64,000 nt of DNA from Lumbricus rubellus (GCA_945859605.1 OX243811.1:65766804-65830803), one strand, 5' to 3'. Shown: positions 19,780-35,000, numbered from the stretch's first letter. Numbers and translations: made by a program. The notes: a model not told the origin generated them from the letters alone.

Positions 19780-22700
19780 CTAATTGATTTCTGCGACCAT
19801 TCGATCGATCTCTTCCCAATCAAGGCAGCTGTTGATGCTGACACCGTCGATCATTTCGAGATCCTCTATGTTCACCATGTCTGTGTAGTCAAGCGGTGAT
19901 TCTCGGTCGCGAATCGCCATCAACTCCGACAGTTCGGTGTCACTCGCCTGCAATTCATCGTCACAAAATATCGAGTGAATTTATTGAGAAGAAAAGGCAC
20001 ACCTAAGAGATATGGTTGTTACGTGATATTTCAGTTGCGTGGTTCTAGGTCTTGGCACTTGAGGGATGGTCAGTTCTTTCTCTTGCCAACAGTACGTGGT
20101 CTGCTAAGGTTGGTAGAGGTTAAAAGTGGATCAGAAATCTTGAGACATCTGTTTGCTTTGTATTGTATTTGAGCAATTGTAAAGTGCTTCTAGTAGGGTG
20201 AACCGTTCAGAGGCGCTTCTAGTGTGCAAGGCCCCATGAGAAGAAGCAGCTTTTAAGAATAAACTACCAGTCAGAATTGAGAAGAGAGACCGCCAAAACA
20301 ATTGTAGAGTGAAGAGGAGAAAGCGATCGAGACTGAGCCACAGAACGATGATGAACCAAGGGAACTGTGCATGGTACCAAACCGTTAGCCTGACATTGCC
20401 TATGAATCTCTCGTGTGTGTCACTTACAGTTGGAAGTGGGCTGCGATCTCCATAGAGGAGCTTTCGAACATTTTCATCCATGCTCCACGAACTAAAGTCG
20501 CTTGAAACATCGACGTCGGAATATGGATCGGCGTACGGACGATTGCGTCTCTGCGAACGTGGAACATGACCGCCCGACTTTTCTAACAGACCTACGAAAA
20601 TGAAAACAATTCTAACGCCTAATAACAACAATATATTCAATTTAATTCTAATATCTGGTGTTACAAATAGTGCTGCAAAGAATTTATTCATTCATTCCAA
20701 AAATTTATATAGCGCTCTTCATGAAGGCTACTCAGAGGCACTCCCAGCCAGAATGACGAATAGTCTCTAGGCAAGTAACCATGCTACTGTTCCCGTGCCT
20801 AGTGGATTAAATGCTAGTGATATAAAAGTTGCCAATAATTTCTGGAGTGTCTAAATTGTGAGTAACTTACAAAGATAATTAAGAAATGGTGTAGATTGGA
20901 AGTAATAATATTCTATTCATTCAGGCATTTTGAGTTGGTAAAGAAATGTGAGGACATGAGTGATTTACTTAGGAACATAATATACAAATTAGGGCCTATT
21001 ATTTACCTACCGTACTTAGAGTTTCTAACCTTATTAAGCAATAGTAGTAAACATAGTGCACCATAAGCCATTTCATTTTGTCTATCTTATATTTTTTAAC
21101 CAATGATTTACTCTATTTATCTCGTATTATTTACCCATATTCATTCTATCCATATTACACAGTAACACCGTTGGCCTGCATCCTCATGTCTTACTGCACT
21201 TCAAAAATAGTTTATATTGTCAAAGCAAAATTCCATTTCAATTTGGTCTAAATTCTATGGCATTATTACCAACTTTGATATGCTTGCATCTAATCTAATC
21301 TAATATAGCATTTGTAAAGCGCTTCTCACATCAGAGCTCAATACTTTTTGGGCTTAATAAACAAGAGTGAAAAGATTCTGCTAACGTTGTTGAGGCACGA
21401 GGCGAGAAGTCGCGGGTCGCATCTTTTCGAGACGAACTGTAGCCGGTCGTTGGAGTTCTTGCAGCTGTTCGGTGTACGTCCTTGGAGGGTGCGCTGGTTT
21501 GTGCCACCGTAGCCCAGTGGCTGCTGGGGGTTTGAAGGTCGCTAAATATGACAAAAGATAACTCTTGGAAAATTGTAACAATTACTATGAGTACGTTGTA
21601 TTCCAGTTTCAGACCAATCAATCAATCGAGCAGAATTTATTCAAGACCCCTATTCAGAAGCATGCCAAGCGAAAATGCTGTTTTCAACAATTGGTAAAAC
21701 TGAGAACAGTGTGGGAGATGTCGTACAGTCAAGCGAAACCTGTTCAAGGTTGTTGGACCAACTACAGAGCAAGAACAGCTGAGCGCTGTTGCAGAGCGGG
21801 CAAAAGAGACCCTGCTGTTGAGAAATTCTTTAAAAGACACCATGTTGTGTAAATAAAGATAAAAAGTTGGATTGGAAACAATAAAAGAAAATGCAGAGAC
21901 ATTAATCCATTATGCTCTGATTATTATTTTATTATTCACCTGATTTTGAGTCGTCACGTTCTTTTGATGGTTGTTGGCGTCTCTGAGTTGTTTGTAGCTC
22001 AGACTTTCCATAAGCTGATTGAGGTTGGCTGCCTGCATCAGACATTAAACAATCACATTAATATTCTTATGTGTGCTGTACATAATTAATTATAAATGTA
22101 ATTTGAATAAGTATTGAACAAGCAATTATTAATTGTGCAAAAATTTAGGTAAGCATTAATCAGCAATTAGATTCTGTATTCTAGCAATGTAAATTGCAAA
22201 ATTTCAAATATCACAGTGCTTAAAACAAGCAAAACACTTTTCCTGCATAACCATAGCGAAAAACTCCAAGACGTCCTCTCTGCATACACAATTTCTCTAG
22301 TTGCCACCACCTCTACATGTAAGAATGCACACCTTAATCTCAGAGCCTCAACACAAAATTAATGTTCATTTAATCAATAGCAGCACAATGCAGCAAATAA
22401 TTATATACTGTATTCATTATTATTATTATTAAATATTATATAGGAAGTTTTATGTAGTAGTGTCTCTTCAAGATAGGCTACTCTAAGCGCAGTGTACAAT
22501 AAGGAGGCCATTTCAGGTTGCAGGACCAGCAACCGAGAATGAATGGCAATCCAGAAGTTGGACTGTATAATTGTATTAAGATATTCATATGAAAGCATGA
22601 AGCATGAACGTACGTGCTGATCCAATCTCGTATCTCCAGTGGATTTCATTTTCTTTTCCTGGACACTGTTTCATTTCTTGCAGTCGTTGAGTGTACGACT

Positions 22701-25700
22701 TTACTGTACGAATTGTTGGCTTCTGTCTCGCGGAACCAGGAATGTGAGTAGACCCTACGAAAGAACATTATATTTAGCAATGTCACATAAACGTCAAAAA
22801 CGATTACAAAGTTATCGGAGTTTAAATACAATATTCAAATCCATCATAAGACCATCAGCATTTAACCAAAAATTGGCAAAAAAGCAATACCCATGCTTCA
22901 ATGAAAACCGTCTATGAAAAAACAATTCTGACAAAACTACACTAAACTACGGTACATATTTGAATCAAAATAATAATTTTCAGAGTCAAAGACAGGACTT
23001 AATCAAATCTTGCAACATATACGTTTTTAACCAAATCTATTTTGAACAGTTAATGATGTGCAAATGTAAAACTTTATTTCTCAGCATCCACAAAAGCCAC
23101 GTCAGGGAGACCAGCTTATTCAACAGCGTTATATCAAATCAAGTCAGCAACATCCAAGCTGCTTTGTTCTGTTATATGCCAGGTCAGAATTTGGAAAGGT
23201 CAATCTGAGGCTCAAACGAAAAGAAATGTTGGCACAGACTAAAATCAATCAATTGCCTAGACATTACCTTGGCATAACATGTACATCTCTCAGTTGCAAA
23301 CTATTCTCAGACAGCACCAAATTTTCTGTTATTGATCCCATGGTATGGAATGGATTTACACTGCCTTATGGTTAGGGTTTGCTCATATGCATTTTATCAC
23401 AGCCTTAGACCGTTCCTTAACCATGGTTGTGGGTCGGGAGCACTCCTGAGTAGTAACCTCGAAAAGGCGCTATATAAATCTCAGACTTTCTCAGTTACGA
23501 ATGAACAAATGAATCACAGTTTACAAAAATAGACAACCGTAAATTCGTTGTTTCTCTTCGAGCGACATTTCTCGTTGTCTCGCAGTTGACAACCGGTTGT
23601 CTTGAACGGACGACGATCTCTTTGCAACCGCAAGTCGACTTTGTCTTGTTCTTTCTGGTCTCTGCAGCTTCACAACATCTCGAAACGACTTCAATTGATA
23701 CGTCTTATCAACAGCTTTTACCTTTCCATTCTCACGCCCCTCGTCTGGTCTCCGTTCCGGTGACCGTTTCCCCTCCTTCCTGGCTGTTGCCTCAACTGAG
23801 TTGCCTCCCTTCAGGATCTGCTCCGCTTCTCGTTCACAGCTTTCTAACAGCTCAAGATAATCGATGTATTCGTTTTGTGTGACTTTGGATTTCCCCATTG
23901 ACCGTGATGTCCCTTTGGTCGTGCGCGACGTATCAAAAGCAGACGACGGGTAGCAGCGCGTGAGAGTTGTGTCGGCTGTTTTGATTGGCCGATCAATGAC
24001 TGGCTTTGATACGTTCGGTTGGTCGGAGAGCAGGTCGGTGAGAAGTCCAGCGGCTTCCTGTGTTCGCAGTTCCATGTTAACCAGCTGAAGTTTCTTCCTC
24101 TTTGCCGCACGGTCTTCGTCCATTGCTTCCCAATTGTTCCGTGTCAACTGTCGAATGAAATAGAATATACGCAAAACATGAATGTATTTTACAAAGAAAC
24201 AGCGTGCACAATGCCAATATTATTAAAATTGTTTTCGCCCGAAGTATGCATGATCACTAGTAAATCAGGACAGCATTGCTCGAATGGCTAGTCTTTCAAG
24301 ATGGCTTATTTTATTATTATTATTATTATTATTATTATAATTACTATTAATATTGTTATTATCATTATCATCATCGTCATTATCATCATCATCATGATAA
24401 AAAGCAGATATTGTATGCAGTTTTTTTAATAAAGACGTTATTTAATATTTTACATACCCTACTCTGTTTTGCAGTTGACACAAGAGGATGGTGAAGCAAA
24501 CTGATAGGAGAAGTCTATTCCCTAGACCTAGGATTGATCGAAATTCATTGCACAAGGTGGGACCTACGTTCGTTGCATAGACAGGGATCTGAACCATGGT
24601 GGATATTTTTTAATATTATTACTAAATTTTTATCATCATTGTCAGCTCGTCTAAAATTTTCAATGTGCATAAAATTACACAGAAATGCGAATACATTGCA
24701 GAAGAGCATCCCTGTAGCATACTCAGGAGTCAGGAATGAAACTTGACACAAACAATAGAATACAATAAGAATAGAAAAGATTTGTCTGGAAGACTCTACC
24801 ATCTTTTGATTGGCCTTTGGTGCGTATGGATGGACCTCCATTCCCTTTTTCCCTTCCGCTTCATTCTTGTATTTCTTCTTCTGTTCAATTCGTTTCTTCT
24901 CCATCCATTCGAGCAGACGACGTCGCTTCTCGTCCTCTTCCTTCGTCTTCTCCTCCTCCTCTGGTTTCCTTGGTGACAGCGCCTTGAACAGCTCATGAAG
25001 GTCGTCACGGGTCACTTTGGCTCCACGACGCGTTGTGTCTCTAAAAGAAGAAGACACAAAAGAATGCGGATGCTCTTAGAAGAATGCTCTACGTAACGTT
25101 GAAGATTCTTTTCTGGTGGAGATGAAAGTATGACCTCAGTAGTCCATCAAGAGTTGTACAAGAAAATGAGCTATACAAATCATCTCATTCTAAATGTATG
25201 AGCACTTGCTTTAGCGCCTCTTCCATATTTACTGCTCAGAGGCGCTCCCTACTACAGCGCGGACACTGAATTGAAATTTCACGCTGAAGCGCACAAGCAA
25301 TTGTGCGTGAAGGACTTGCTAGGGTCCTCAAGCAGTGGGCTTGATGTGGATTCGAACCCGCAACCTTCCGGCTACAAGGCACCGAACATACCCCACACTA
25401 CCACGCCCCCCAATACGTATCTTAAATTCTGTTGGACAGGTAGAAAATCAGACAGCTACTTGTGTATGTAATTGGTTATCGGTTGTCATAGCAACTATGA
25501 TTAGCGTCACCCTTCTGGTTTTTCTAGGACTGAGACTAGCACTGCCACAAAGTTTTGGAAAGGCAGAGTCAAGCGAATATAGGTATCTATAATTATGTCA
25601 GCACATTGTTTGTTTATGGGTCGAAAGATGTCTGTGTCTAATTGTGTAGATCTCTAAATGCAACAAAGAAACTTCTGAGATCGAGCGGCAAGAAAAGTTT

Positions 25701-28700
25701 GTGGATTTGTGGAGAAAATTAGTGGAAAAGATTTGTGGAGGATTTGTGGGAAAAGGTTTCATGGAAAAGAATTCCTGGAAAACGACAAGTTGTGGGAAAG
25801 GATTGCTGGAAATGATTTTCGCGAAACTTAGGAACTATGGAATTGTATTTTTCATGAGAGTACAACATTCTGCTTACAGAGCACGCTCAAGAAGTTCATC
25901 TGCAATGAAGTTGGAGCAGTTGGTCGTCTGAAATTCATGGAATTCACCGCATTCACATTTCGTTGGATGCTCAGGCGACCTGCGTAACAAAGACGCAAGC
26001 TTTTGGAAATTATTTCTCCACATCACATTTCTGTAACTTTGCATGCATTACAAATGCCTGTAATAATGATTATTTAATAATAATAATATTATCATTATTA
26101 TTATTTAGGAAGTTTAATGTAGCGCCTCTCTGAAAAGGCTACTTCTCTCATCTTGACATGCCTTCTATGCTTCTAGATCTGTTCCTACATCTAATAATGA
26201 AAACCAATTTCTTCTCTAAGGATGTTCACTGGAAGTGCTATGGAATGGTTTAGATTGTTAGCGGCTCTATATAAGTTTATAATTACACTACATTACAAAT
26301 GCATACTACAATTCTACACACAGACACGCACACACACACACACATCCACACACACGCATTATATGGTGACCATCCATATCGTCGCAGATCATTTCGTCGC
26401 AGTCATATAGTCATAAATTACAACTAATTGCAATCATTTGGTCGTATTGGTCGCAAATTTCGTCGTAAGGAGCGTCTGTCAGAGCAGACTTCGAGTCGAC
26501 GTATATAAACCCAACAATACAAGATACACCTATATTTATACAAAGGAGAGAGAAGTGAGCGGGAAGACATAGGGGGGGGGGCCTACTGGCGATGTGAAAT
26601 AAGAACGTGTAATGCACGAGTGCATAGTACGGGAGAGGTGGTTGTGAAACTACCAACATTGCACAAATATCACCTGTTTTTTAATTTAGCTATATATGTG
26701 ACCATGAATTTCATAAAATGTCAGTTTTTAAATTAGTTTTGCATGATGAGAATTTTTGATGTACTACTAAAGATATATAATACGAAATAAACTGTGACAA
26801 TATTATTTGTCGACGACATGAAAAACGACGGACTGAATACGACGATTTGCATGCGACAAATTATGTTGCGACGATTTCATTAAGGCCTAAAAAAATAAAT
26901 GTTGTGTTTCCGGTAACAGAGCTAAAAAAAATTGGGTAGGTAGGTCGGAAAATATTTTTATTTTGGTAAAATATTTTTATGCAGTGACTATCCGAAAAAG
27001 TATACCCCACTAGTCTTTTTTGCACGCTGAAACAAAGTACGTGTTCTAAGCAAGTATAAACCGCCTATTTCCCGACTGTCTGCACCTAAAACTGCTCTAG
27101 AAACAGTCCTATTAATTTCATTTTGTTGACGTCTCTTATGTTATGTCAATCACCTGGTCACCTGGTGCCGTCAGCTACTGGAGCTCTGGCGAAAGCCCTG
27201 GTGCATCTTCTCCAGTTGATCCTCTCCCTAGTCGCCTCTCTTAGTTCCTCCAGTCTCATGCCAGACTTTTCCTGTACTTCATCCAACCATTTCTTCCTTG
27301 GTCTTCCGCATCTTCTCCGTCCCTCACCGCATGCCGTCATCAGCTCCTTTTCCAAACCGTTAGATCTCATCACATGGCCGAAGTAGCTCAATTTCCTCCA
27401 AGTTGCTGTTTGCTGCAGTGTCTCCTCCCTCTCTATTCCGAGCTCCTCTCGCACCGATTCGTTAGTTCTCTTCTCCGTCCATGAAATCCTTAGCATCTTT
27501 CTCCAAATCCACATCTCACACGCGTTGATTTTCTTTTCCATATCCCGTGTCTTTGTCCATGTCTCGCATCCATATAGGACGACTGGGAAGATCAGTGCTC
27601 TTACCAGTCTTTTCTTTGTTTCCCTGCTCACGTATTTGTCCTTCCAAATCTTTTCCAGACCGTTCATTGCCGTTTTCCCCATTGTTACCCTCCTCCTTAT
27701 TTCCATATCACTTCTTCCCTCCTTCTCTATCATAGATCCCAGGAATGTGAAGCTCGATAATACCTCTATCGTTTCTCCATCCACCTCAAAGTTTTTCCAT
27801 CATGTTATGTCAATACAAATGCTAAAAAAAAATATTTAAAAAAAAAAAAATTCAAAAATATTTTTCCCAAAAAAATTTTTTTTTTTAATAAAAATTTTTA
27901 CAAAAATTTTTGAGTCGCGGCCGTAGAAATGGGTCGGTCGGGTTACCGGAAACACAACAATTTTTTTTCTACGCCTAACGACGATATAAATTGGGACGAA
28001 TTGATTACGACGAGATCATTTACGACCAAATGATAGGGAACCCATTATATACAAACACATAAAGATATGTTTATAACAGGACTAAAACAAGACTAAAAGA
28101 AGTGACTTCAGACAAACGAATAAATCAGAAATAAGTCAATGGTAAACAAACATGGAGATCATCCAATGTGAGAATTATATTCGTCAGACAAACCTCGCTT
28201 CAGTTTTCTTTCTTCTTTCCTTCTGTGTAACATTTCAAAGATAAATAAGAAAAGGTATCAACTTCACACATAAAATAAAAACAAATAAGCAAAATGTTTG
28301 CATAAGTTAAAGGATTTCTGCACGACTTGTAACAATTGCAATAAACATCATTTTACAAGACAATATAATTTATTATGAGAGAGAGAGAGAGAGAGAAATC
28401 AAAAATTAAGCCAAATCTTTCAGCCTGCCAACTCAGGTAGATGGAAAACTCATGAAAGAGACTCAACAGCAGTGAGAGGAATGGCAAATTCTGACATATA
28501 TGAACTTGTCTAAACATACAGGAAACTATAAAAAATGAGAAATCACAATAATTGATAATTAATTATTTATTAATTACATTAATAAAGTTCTGACCTCTTC
28601 AAGAACTTTGTTTCCAACCTCTTCGAGTTTATTAACCACCTGCAACGATAAAATTTCTCTTGCAGTTTCACTACATTTTTGGTGGCGATAAGCATGAGTT

Positions 28701-31700
28701 ACAAAATGGTAACATGGCAAATCTAGATGGGTCATTCCATGTCAAATCAACCAGTAAAATGACAATTTGCCATCACACCCCTTTGGATTTTTCTGAAAAT
28801 TTTTGTGCTTAAACTACATGCAATATAAGGGAAAAAAATGAAAATTTGAGCAGAATATCTCAAAATTTGACCGAGATATTAATTTTTGAAGTTAATGATC
28901 AAAAATCGTTCCGTGACAAAACAGCATGAACCACCGAGTTTGGACTGTTATATTTCGGTCAAGAAACGAGCTAGAGGGCTGAAATATTTTTTGTGCAATC
29001 AGTTTTTTTTGCTCTTTCCAAATATGCAAGAACCTGAATGGAGCTATTTTTTGTTTTTAATATAAAAATTAGTAAATATAGCCCAGACGCCAATTCTCAT
29101 AAAAGTTCTGGTCATCTTATCAGCAGGCAGAAATGAGATATAATAATACTGGCACTGGTTTTATACTGAGGCCCATTGGTGCTCTTCAGACATATAGTCA
29201 GTACCTGATTAGCTTCATCAGTAGTGTGCTTTACAAGGACGTTTTCCTTGTCACGATCGTGAAAATGGGGTCTAAAGCTTGTCCAAAAAGTGACAATGTG
29301 TATCTTTTGAAATTGATGAAAATTTGCACATATGTTGAGGACATGTAGATCTTTCATTGGTGCAAAATTCAGGATGGTGTTCAGCTCTGTTTCTGAAAAA
29401 TTAATTTTTTAAGTCGACCAATATTACTGTGTCGCGAGCAAATGGCATGATCCACAATGTTTGGACTGTCATATCTAGACCAAGAAATGAAGCAGAAGAC
29501 TGATATTGTTGTCATGTAATCACTTTCTTGTGCTTATTCCATGTATGTAAAAATGTTGGTTGTATTTCTTGTGATTTTAATTTATAAGTTTGTAAATATT
29601 GCACAAATGCCAATTTTCATTTATTCGGACATGAAAATGGCATGATCCACAATGTTTAGACCATCATATGCAGGCCAGGAAATGAACCAGAGGACTGATA
29701 TTGTTGTCATTGAACATTGTCAGTGTGCTCTTTCCAGTTATGTAAGAATGTTGGCTGCATTTCTTGTGATTTTTAATGAGTAAGCTTGTAAATATTGCAC
29801 AAATGCCAATTTACATTTGTTCAGACATGGAAATGGCATGATCCACAATGTTTGGACTGTCATATCTATGCCAGGAAATGAACTAGAGGACTGATATTGT
29901 TGTCATGTAATCATTTTCTTATGCTCTGTTCAGGTATGTAAGGATATGGGTTGTATTCCTTGTGGTATTTAGTTTATAAGTTTGTAAATATTGCACAACT
30001 GCCAATTTACATTTGTTCGGACATGGAAATGGCATGATCCACAATGTTTGGACTGTCATATCTATGCCAGGAAATGTACCAGAGAACTGACATTGTTGTC
30101 ATGTAATCACTTTCTTATGCTCTTTCCAGACATATATGAATTTTGGTTGTAGTTCTTGGGATTCTTTAATTAAAAATTTGTAGATATTGAGAAAATGCCA
30201 ATTTACATTTATTTGGCTCATTCAATTGTATATGTTAGACATACTCAGATATACTTCTTTCACGATAATGACTCACAATTTTCCATTTCACACAATGTTA
30301 ATTATGGTAATAGATAAAATTAAAACATTATTTGGAGGATATCTAGCTACCTAAGTGAGTCGTTATCATATAAAAGAAGATATATCTTACAATTATGCAT
30401 GTCCAAATAAATATGTGATAAAATGGCAGCTGTGCAATATTTACAAACTTAAAAATTAAAATTCACAAGAAATGCAACCAACATTCTTACATACATGGCA
30501 AGAGCATAACAAAATGATTACATGACAACAATATCAGTCCTCTGGTTAATTCCCTGGTCTAGATATGACAGTCCAACCATTGTGGATCATGCAGTTTTCA
30601 TGTCCGAATAAATGTAAATTGGCAGTTGTGCAGTATTTACAAATCTATAAATAAAGAATCACAAGAAATGCAGCCAACATTCTTACATAACTGGAAAGAG
30701 CATTAGAAAATGATTACATGACAACAATATCAGTCCTCTAGTTCATTTCCTGGCCTGCATATGACGGTCTAAACATTGTGGATCATGCCATTTTCATGTC
30801 CGAAGAAACGAAAATTGGCATTTGTGCAATATTTACAAACTTATAAATTAAAAATCACAAGAAATACAACCAACATTTTTACATACATGGAATAAGCACA
30901 AGAAAGTGATTACATGACAACAATATCAGTCCTCTGCTTCATTTCTTGGTCTAGATATGACAGCCCAAACATTGTGGATCATGCCATTTGCTCGCGACAC
31001 AGTAATATTGGTCGACTTCAAAAATTAATTTTTCAGAAACGGAGCTGAACACCATCCTGAATTTTGCACCAATGAAAGATCTGCATGTCCTCAATATATG
31101 TGCAAATTTTCATCAATTTCAAAAGATACACATTGTCACTTTTTGGACAAGCTTTAGACCCCATTTTCACGATCGTGACAAGGAAAACGTCCTTGGAAAA
31201 CACACTAATGATGAAAGTAATCAGGTACTGACTATATGTCTGAAGAGCACCAATGGGCCTCAGTATAAAACCAGTGCCAGTATTATTATATCTCATTCCT
31301 GCCTGCTGATAAGATGACCAGAACTTTTATGAGAATTGGCGTCTGGGCTATATTTACTAATTTTTATATTAAAAACAAAAAATAGCTCCATTCAGGTTCT
31401 TGCATATTTGGAAAGAGCACAAAAAACTGATTGCACAAAAAATATTTCAGCCCTCTAGCTCGTTTCTTGACCGAAATATAACAGTCCAAACTCGGTGGTT
31501 CATGCTGTTTTGTCGCAGAACGATTTTTGATCATTAACTTCAAAAATTAATATCTCGGTCAAATTTTGAGATATTCTGCTCAAATTTTCACTGTTATTCC
31601 TTATATTGCATGTAGTTTATGTACAAAAATTTTCAGAAAAATTCGAAGGGGTGTGATGGCACCCCTGGTTGAGTTGACGTGGAATGACCCAGATACGACT

Positions 31701-32064
31701 ACGATACTACAAGAAGAGCTACATGAAATCACTGAAGTAATTTATCCCTGATCCAAGAATCAATCAGCATTTGAAGGACTTATTCAGTCATCTATCTTAA
31801 GATTGCTTTGTTAAGTCATCTAAGTATTGATTCAATCATCTATCTAAGTATTGATCTCATTGGCTATTGAAAGACTGGTTAAATAATCAATTGAAGGATT
31901 GAGTAAACAAGTTGTCTAAGTATTGATTTTAAATCTTTACGAGTCGCGTGTCATCAAAGTCTCGTTGCATCTTCTGCGCCATTCGAGCGATTTCATTCAT
32001 CCGTCGATCCATTCCATCCATCGCTGTTTGGCTGCTTTGCTTCAACTTTCCAGCTGATACCGAA
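19780..32064 (-). CDS. CPLANE1: CPLANE1 exons 28-37, C-terminal coiled and basic part
   Basis: Exons: 31941-32064, 28595-28639, 28194-28222, 24800-25040, 23538-24147, 22614-22754, 21940-22032, 21386-21541, 20428-20591, 19780-19947 (residues about 2628-3216). Exons 29 (45 bp) and 30 (29 bp, KERRKKTEAR) are microexons supported by splice sites and phase only. Exon 31 has the charged helix LLEWMEKKRIEQKKKYKNEA, matching the human RRWMEEKQKKR region. Exon 32 (610 bp) is charged and disordered. Exon 37 ends with the acidic LDYTDMVNIEDLEMIDG and LDWEEIDRMVAEIN, the conserved terminal motif. Exon 29 lies 3.3 kb from exon 28 because of the fold-back element. Confidence 0.88.
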
Positions 32065-35000
32065 CTTAAAAACACACACAAACAAAACATGAAAACAGTG
32101 ATGAATTAGATGCAACTTTCACAGCTTAATTTGACAGTCACATTATCGTAGTTCAATCCAGATGCTTTGCTTGCATTGGTCCCTCTCTATGGAATGGACT
32201 TCCATCAGTTCGCTCTGCTTTTCTGTCTGGCAGTCTTTCCTCATCTTTCTCTTGCTTCTTGGGGTCAATCACACTGGGAGTGCTTCTGAAAGACTTTTGC
32301 TGAGAGAAGCTCTTTATTAATGGTCATTTATAATACAATACAATTAATATGACCACCATGCTATACATTGCTATAGTATTACTCCTATCACAGTTCACTA
32401 TTAATTACTGCTAAAGTATTAATGCAACACTAAGAGTATTACTATCACCTGGTCACCTGGTGCCGTCAGCTACTGGAGCTCTGGCGAAAGCCCTGGTGCA
32501 TCTTCTCCAGTTGATCCTCTCCCTAGTCGCTATAGTATACTATAGTATGAAATATAACCTTGAGATATACAGCAGGTCATAGCTGCAACCAGACAGAGCC
32601 ATAACGTCTTCTGACCTACTAGTGACAATTCAACATCACATTCTCTTATGATGTTTCCCCACCAAGAAAACTTTTCACATGAAAACTGAAAACTTACCTC
32701 TTCCAATAAATTTATTCTTTAATTTTGCTTGACTTCATTTTGAACTTTGCTAGGATGGCATTATCAAGTTACATTTCTATAGCATTGTCATTTAATCCCA
32801 AGTTCTTCCCCCATTACAAAGCAGGCCGCTCTCTCCTTTAGATATCCTCTTCACTCTCTAAGGTTTTTTACCCATAATGCAGTGTCCATTGTTTAAAAAA
32901 TAATCATATAATAAATATAAAGACAATCTGCTATTGAAGGCATGTTTAAAGGCCAAATGTAATGTAATGTGTAGGATGAACATCTGGATGTTCTAAAGTG
33001 CAATTTAGCAGTTGCACCCTTGCAGCCATTAGTACAATTTACGTTTCACTGCAATTTACATTTTAATTTGTTATCATTTACATTTCACTGCAATTCACAT
33101 TTCAAGTGCTGCAATTCACATGTCACAACAATTTATATTTCACTGCAATTCACTACAAATTACATTTCAATAAAATTCACATTTCACTACAATTTAAATT
33201 TCACTGCAATTCACATTTCACTACAATTTACATTTCAATAAAATTCACATTTCACTACAATTTAAATTTCACAGCAATTCACATTTCACTACAATTTATA
33301 TTTCACTGCAATTCACATTTCACTACAATTTACATTTCAATAAAATTCACATTTCATTACAATTTCCAACCAATCAATTGGTGAATGACTGTACGTGCAA
33401 TTGTGCATCCACAATTTACCAGGTACATACATTTCTGCTGAATCTGTTTTCTTGTTGAATAGATTGACGGTGACAGCATCTGGACCAGAACTCTTCTTCA
33501 TCACAGGTTCAGCCAACTGATCAGATGAAACTAAACATCACAACACAAATCAAAAGACCAAATGATTTCACACAACCACAAATAATCACCTAATGAATTC
33601 ATATAAATTCATCTAGCTTCATCCAATTTCATCTAAAAATTCATCTAAATTCATTCAAATTAATCACAGAACAAAAAATCTCTTTAAAACCTTTAGCTGC
33701 TGCACTTTCTTTCGATGGTGATGCGGATGTTGGATGAGCAGGAGATGCTGCGAATGATGAACCAGTTGCCACGGCAACCTCCTGTCGCGACTGCCGATCT
33801 CGAACGGATGACACGATGTCAGCCAACGTTTCAGAGTTAATGTCGACAACATTCAGGTACGAACGCATCCCATTGGCTGCCTGATAACGACCAAATTTAT
33901 GACATCGTTTCCTTATCATCCAATATCATTTCTCAAACTTAAAATGCATCCATGCATGTATTTATGTTTTTATTCATACATGCATGCAAAGTAAGTATTC
34001 TTTACTTAACAAGCGAATATTGTTTACAACGACTGCCGTACATAAATTTATTACATCTGACCAATCACACTTTGTTTCATAAATCTCTCAAGACTTGCTG
34101 CTCTTGTCTTGGCTGGGCTGGGAGCACTCCTGAGTTTGTTTCTTTCTATAGCAGCCTTGAAACCATCCTTTTCATTCAAGGTTGAGTTGGGAGTGCTCCT
34201 GAGCGGTAACCCTTAAAGCATGAATGAATTATGAGCAAAGCCGTTACTGTTTTGAAAGATTCTTTACGAATTTCCATCATCGTACCTGTGAAGCATCCGT
34301 CATCTGACCAGCATCCCTCTCAGCAAACCTCAGCTGCATGAATACATCAGGAGGCAGGAGAGATAATCCTGATGGATGCTGCTGCTGCTGGTTCATCCGA
34401 TTCTCATCATAATACTTCTTTATGGCTGCAGCAACTGGATCAGAATCTACACGACATATCATATCAACCATCAATCACTTTTATTCGTAATTCGATGAAT
34501 TATGGATTCACGTGTTTTAGGAAAAGAGGAATGATGAAAAAGGTGAAGATCGAATGAAAGAAGAGCACTCAGTCAAACCTTAGAGATAGTCAATCCTTCA
34601 TTCATTCATTCTGGGAATTTATATAGCACCTCTGTGAGATATCTACCCAGAGGTGCTCTCTGCACACGCCAAATGTCATTACAGTTAGCAAAATAATGCT
34701 CAGTAACTAAAAGAGTCACCGGTGGAAGGCACACACGCACACACACACACACACACACGCATACAAAAACACACACAGAGGTGGTGGAGCCAAACAACAA
34801 ATTCCTCTTTTAAAGCCTATTGTGTCAGTTGAATAAAACCATTTTAAAATCAGAATACACTTGACTGTTACCATGAAGTTCCCCTTCATTTATCTCTGTG
34901 TACATATCTTTCTTCAGCACACTCATCTCCTCCTAGACAAACACAAAATATACACACAACAGACTGATTGCGAACAATTCTTAACACGAGTAACATTCTA

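Larger units (their letters stand above)
26365..28045. mobile_element. Composite element with TCGTCG subterminal repeats
   Basis: The left side (26365-26480) repeats motifs like TTTCGTCGCA and the right sides (about 26810-26885 and 27970-28035) repeat the inverse, such as GCGACGAAA/TACGACGAGATC. Outer ends GTGACCATCCATATCGTCG and the inverse of CAAATGATAGGGAACCCA are only roughly symmetrical. A second element (26901-27958) is nested inside the right half. The outer unit is probably an old non-autonomous DNA transposon. Confidence 0.5.

Noticed and set aside
29112..31317. Two 81-codon proteins that are nearly identical on opposite strands
   Set aside because: They lie in the mirror arms of the fold-back element. 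No known domain is seen, and both strands of each arm are equally open.
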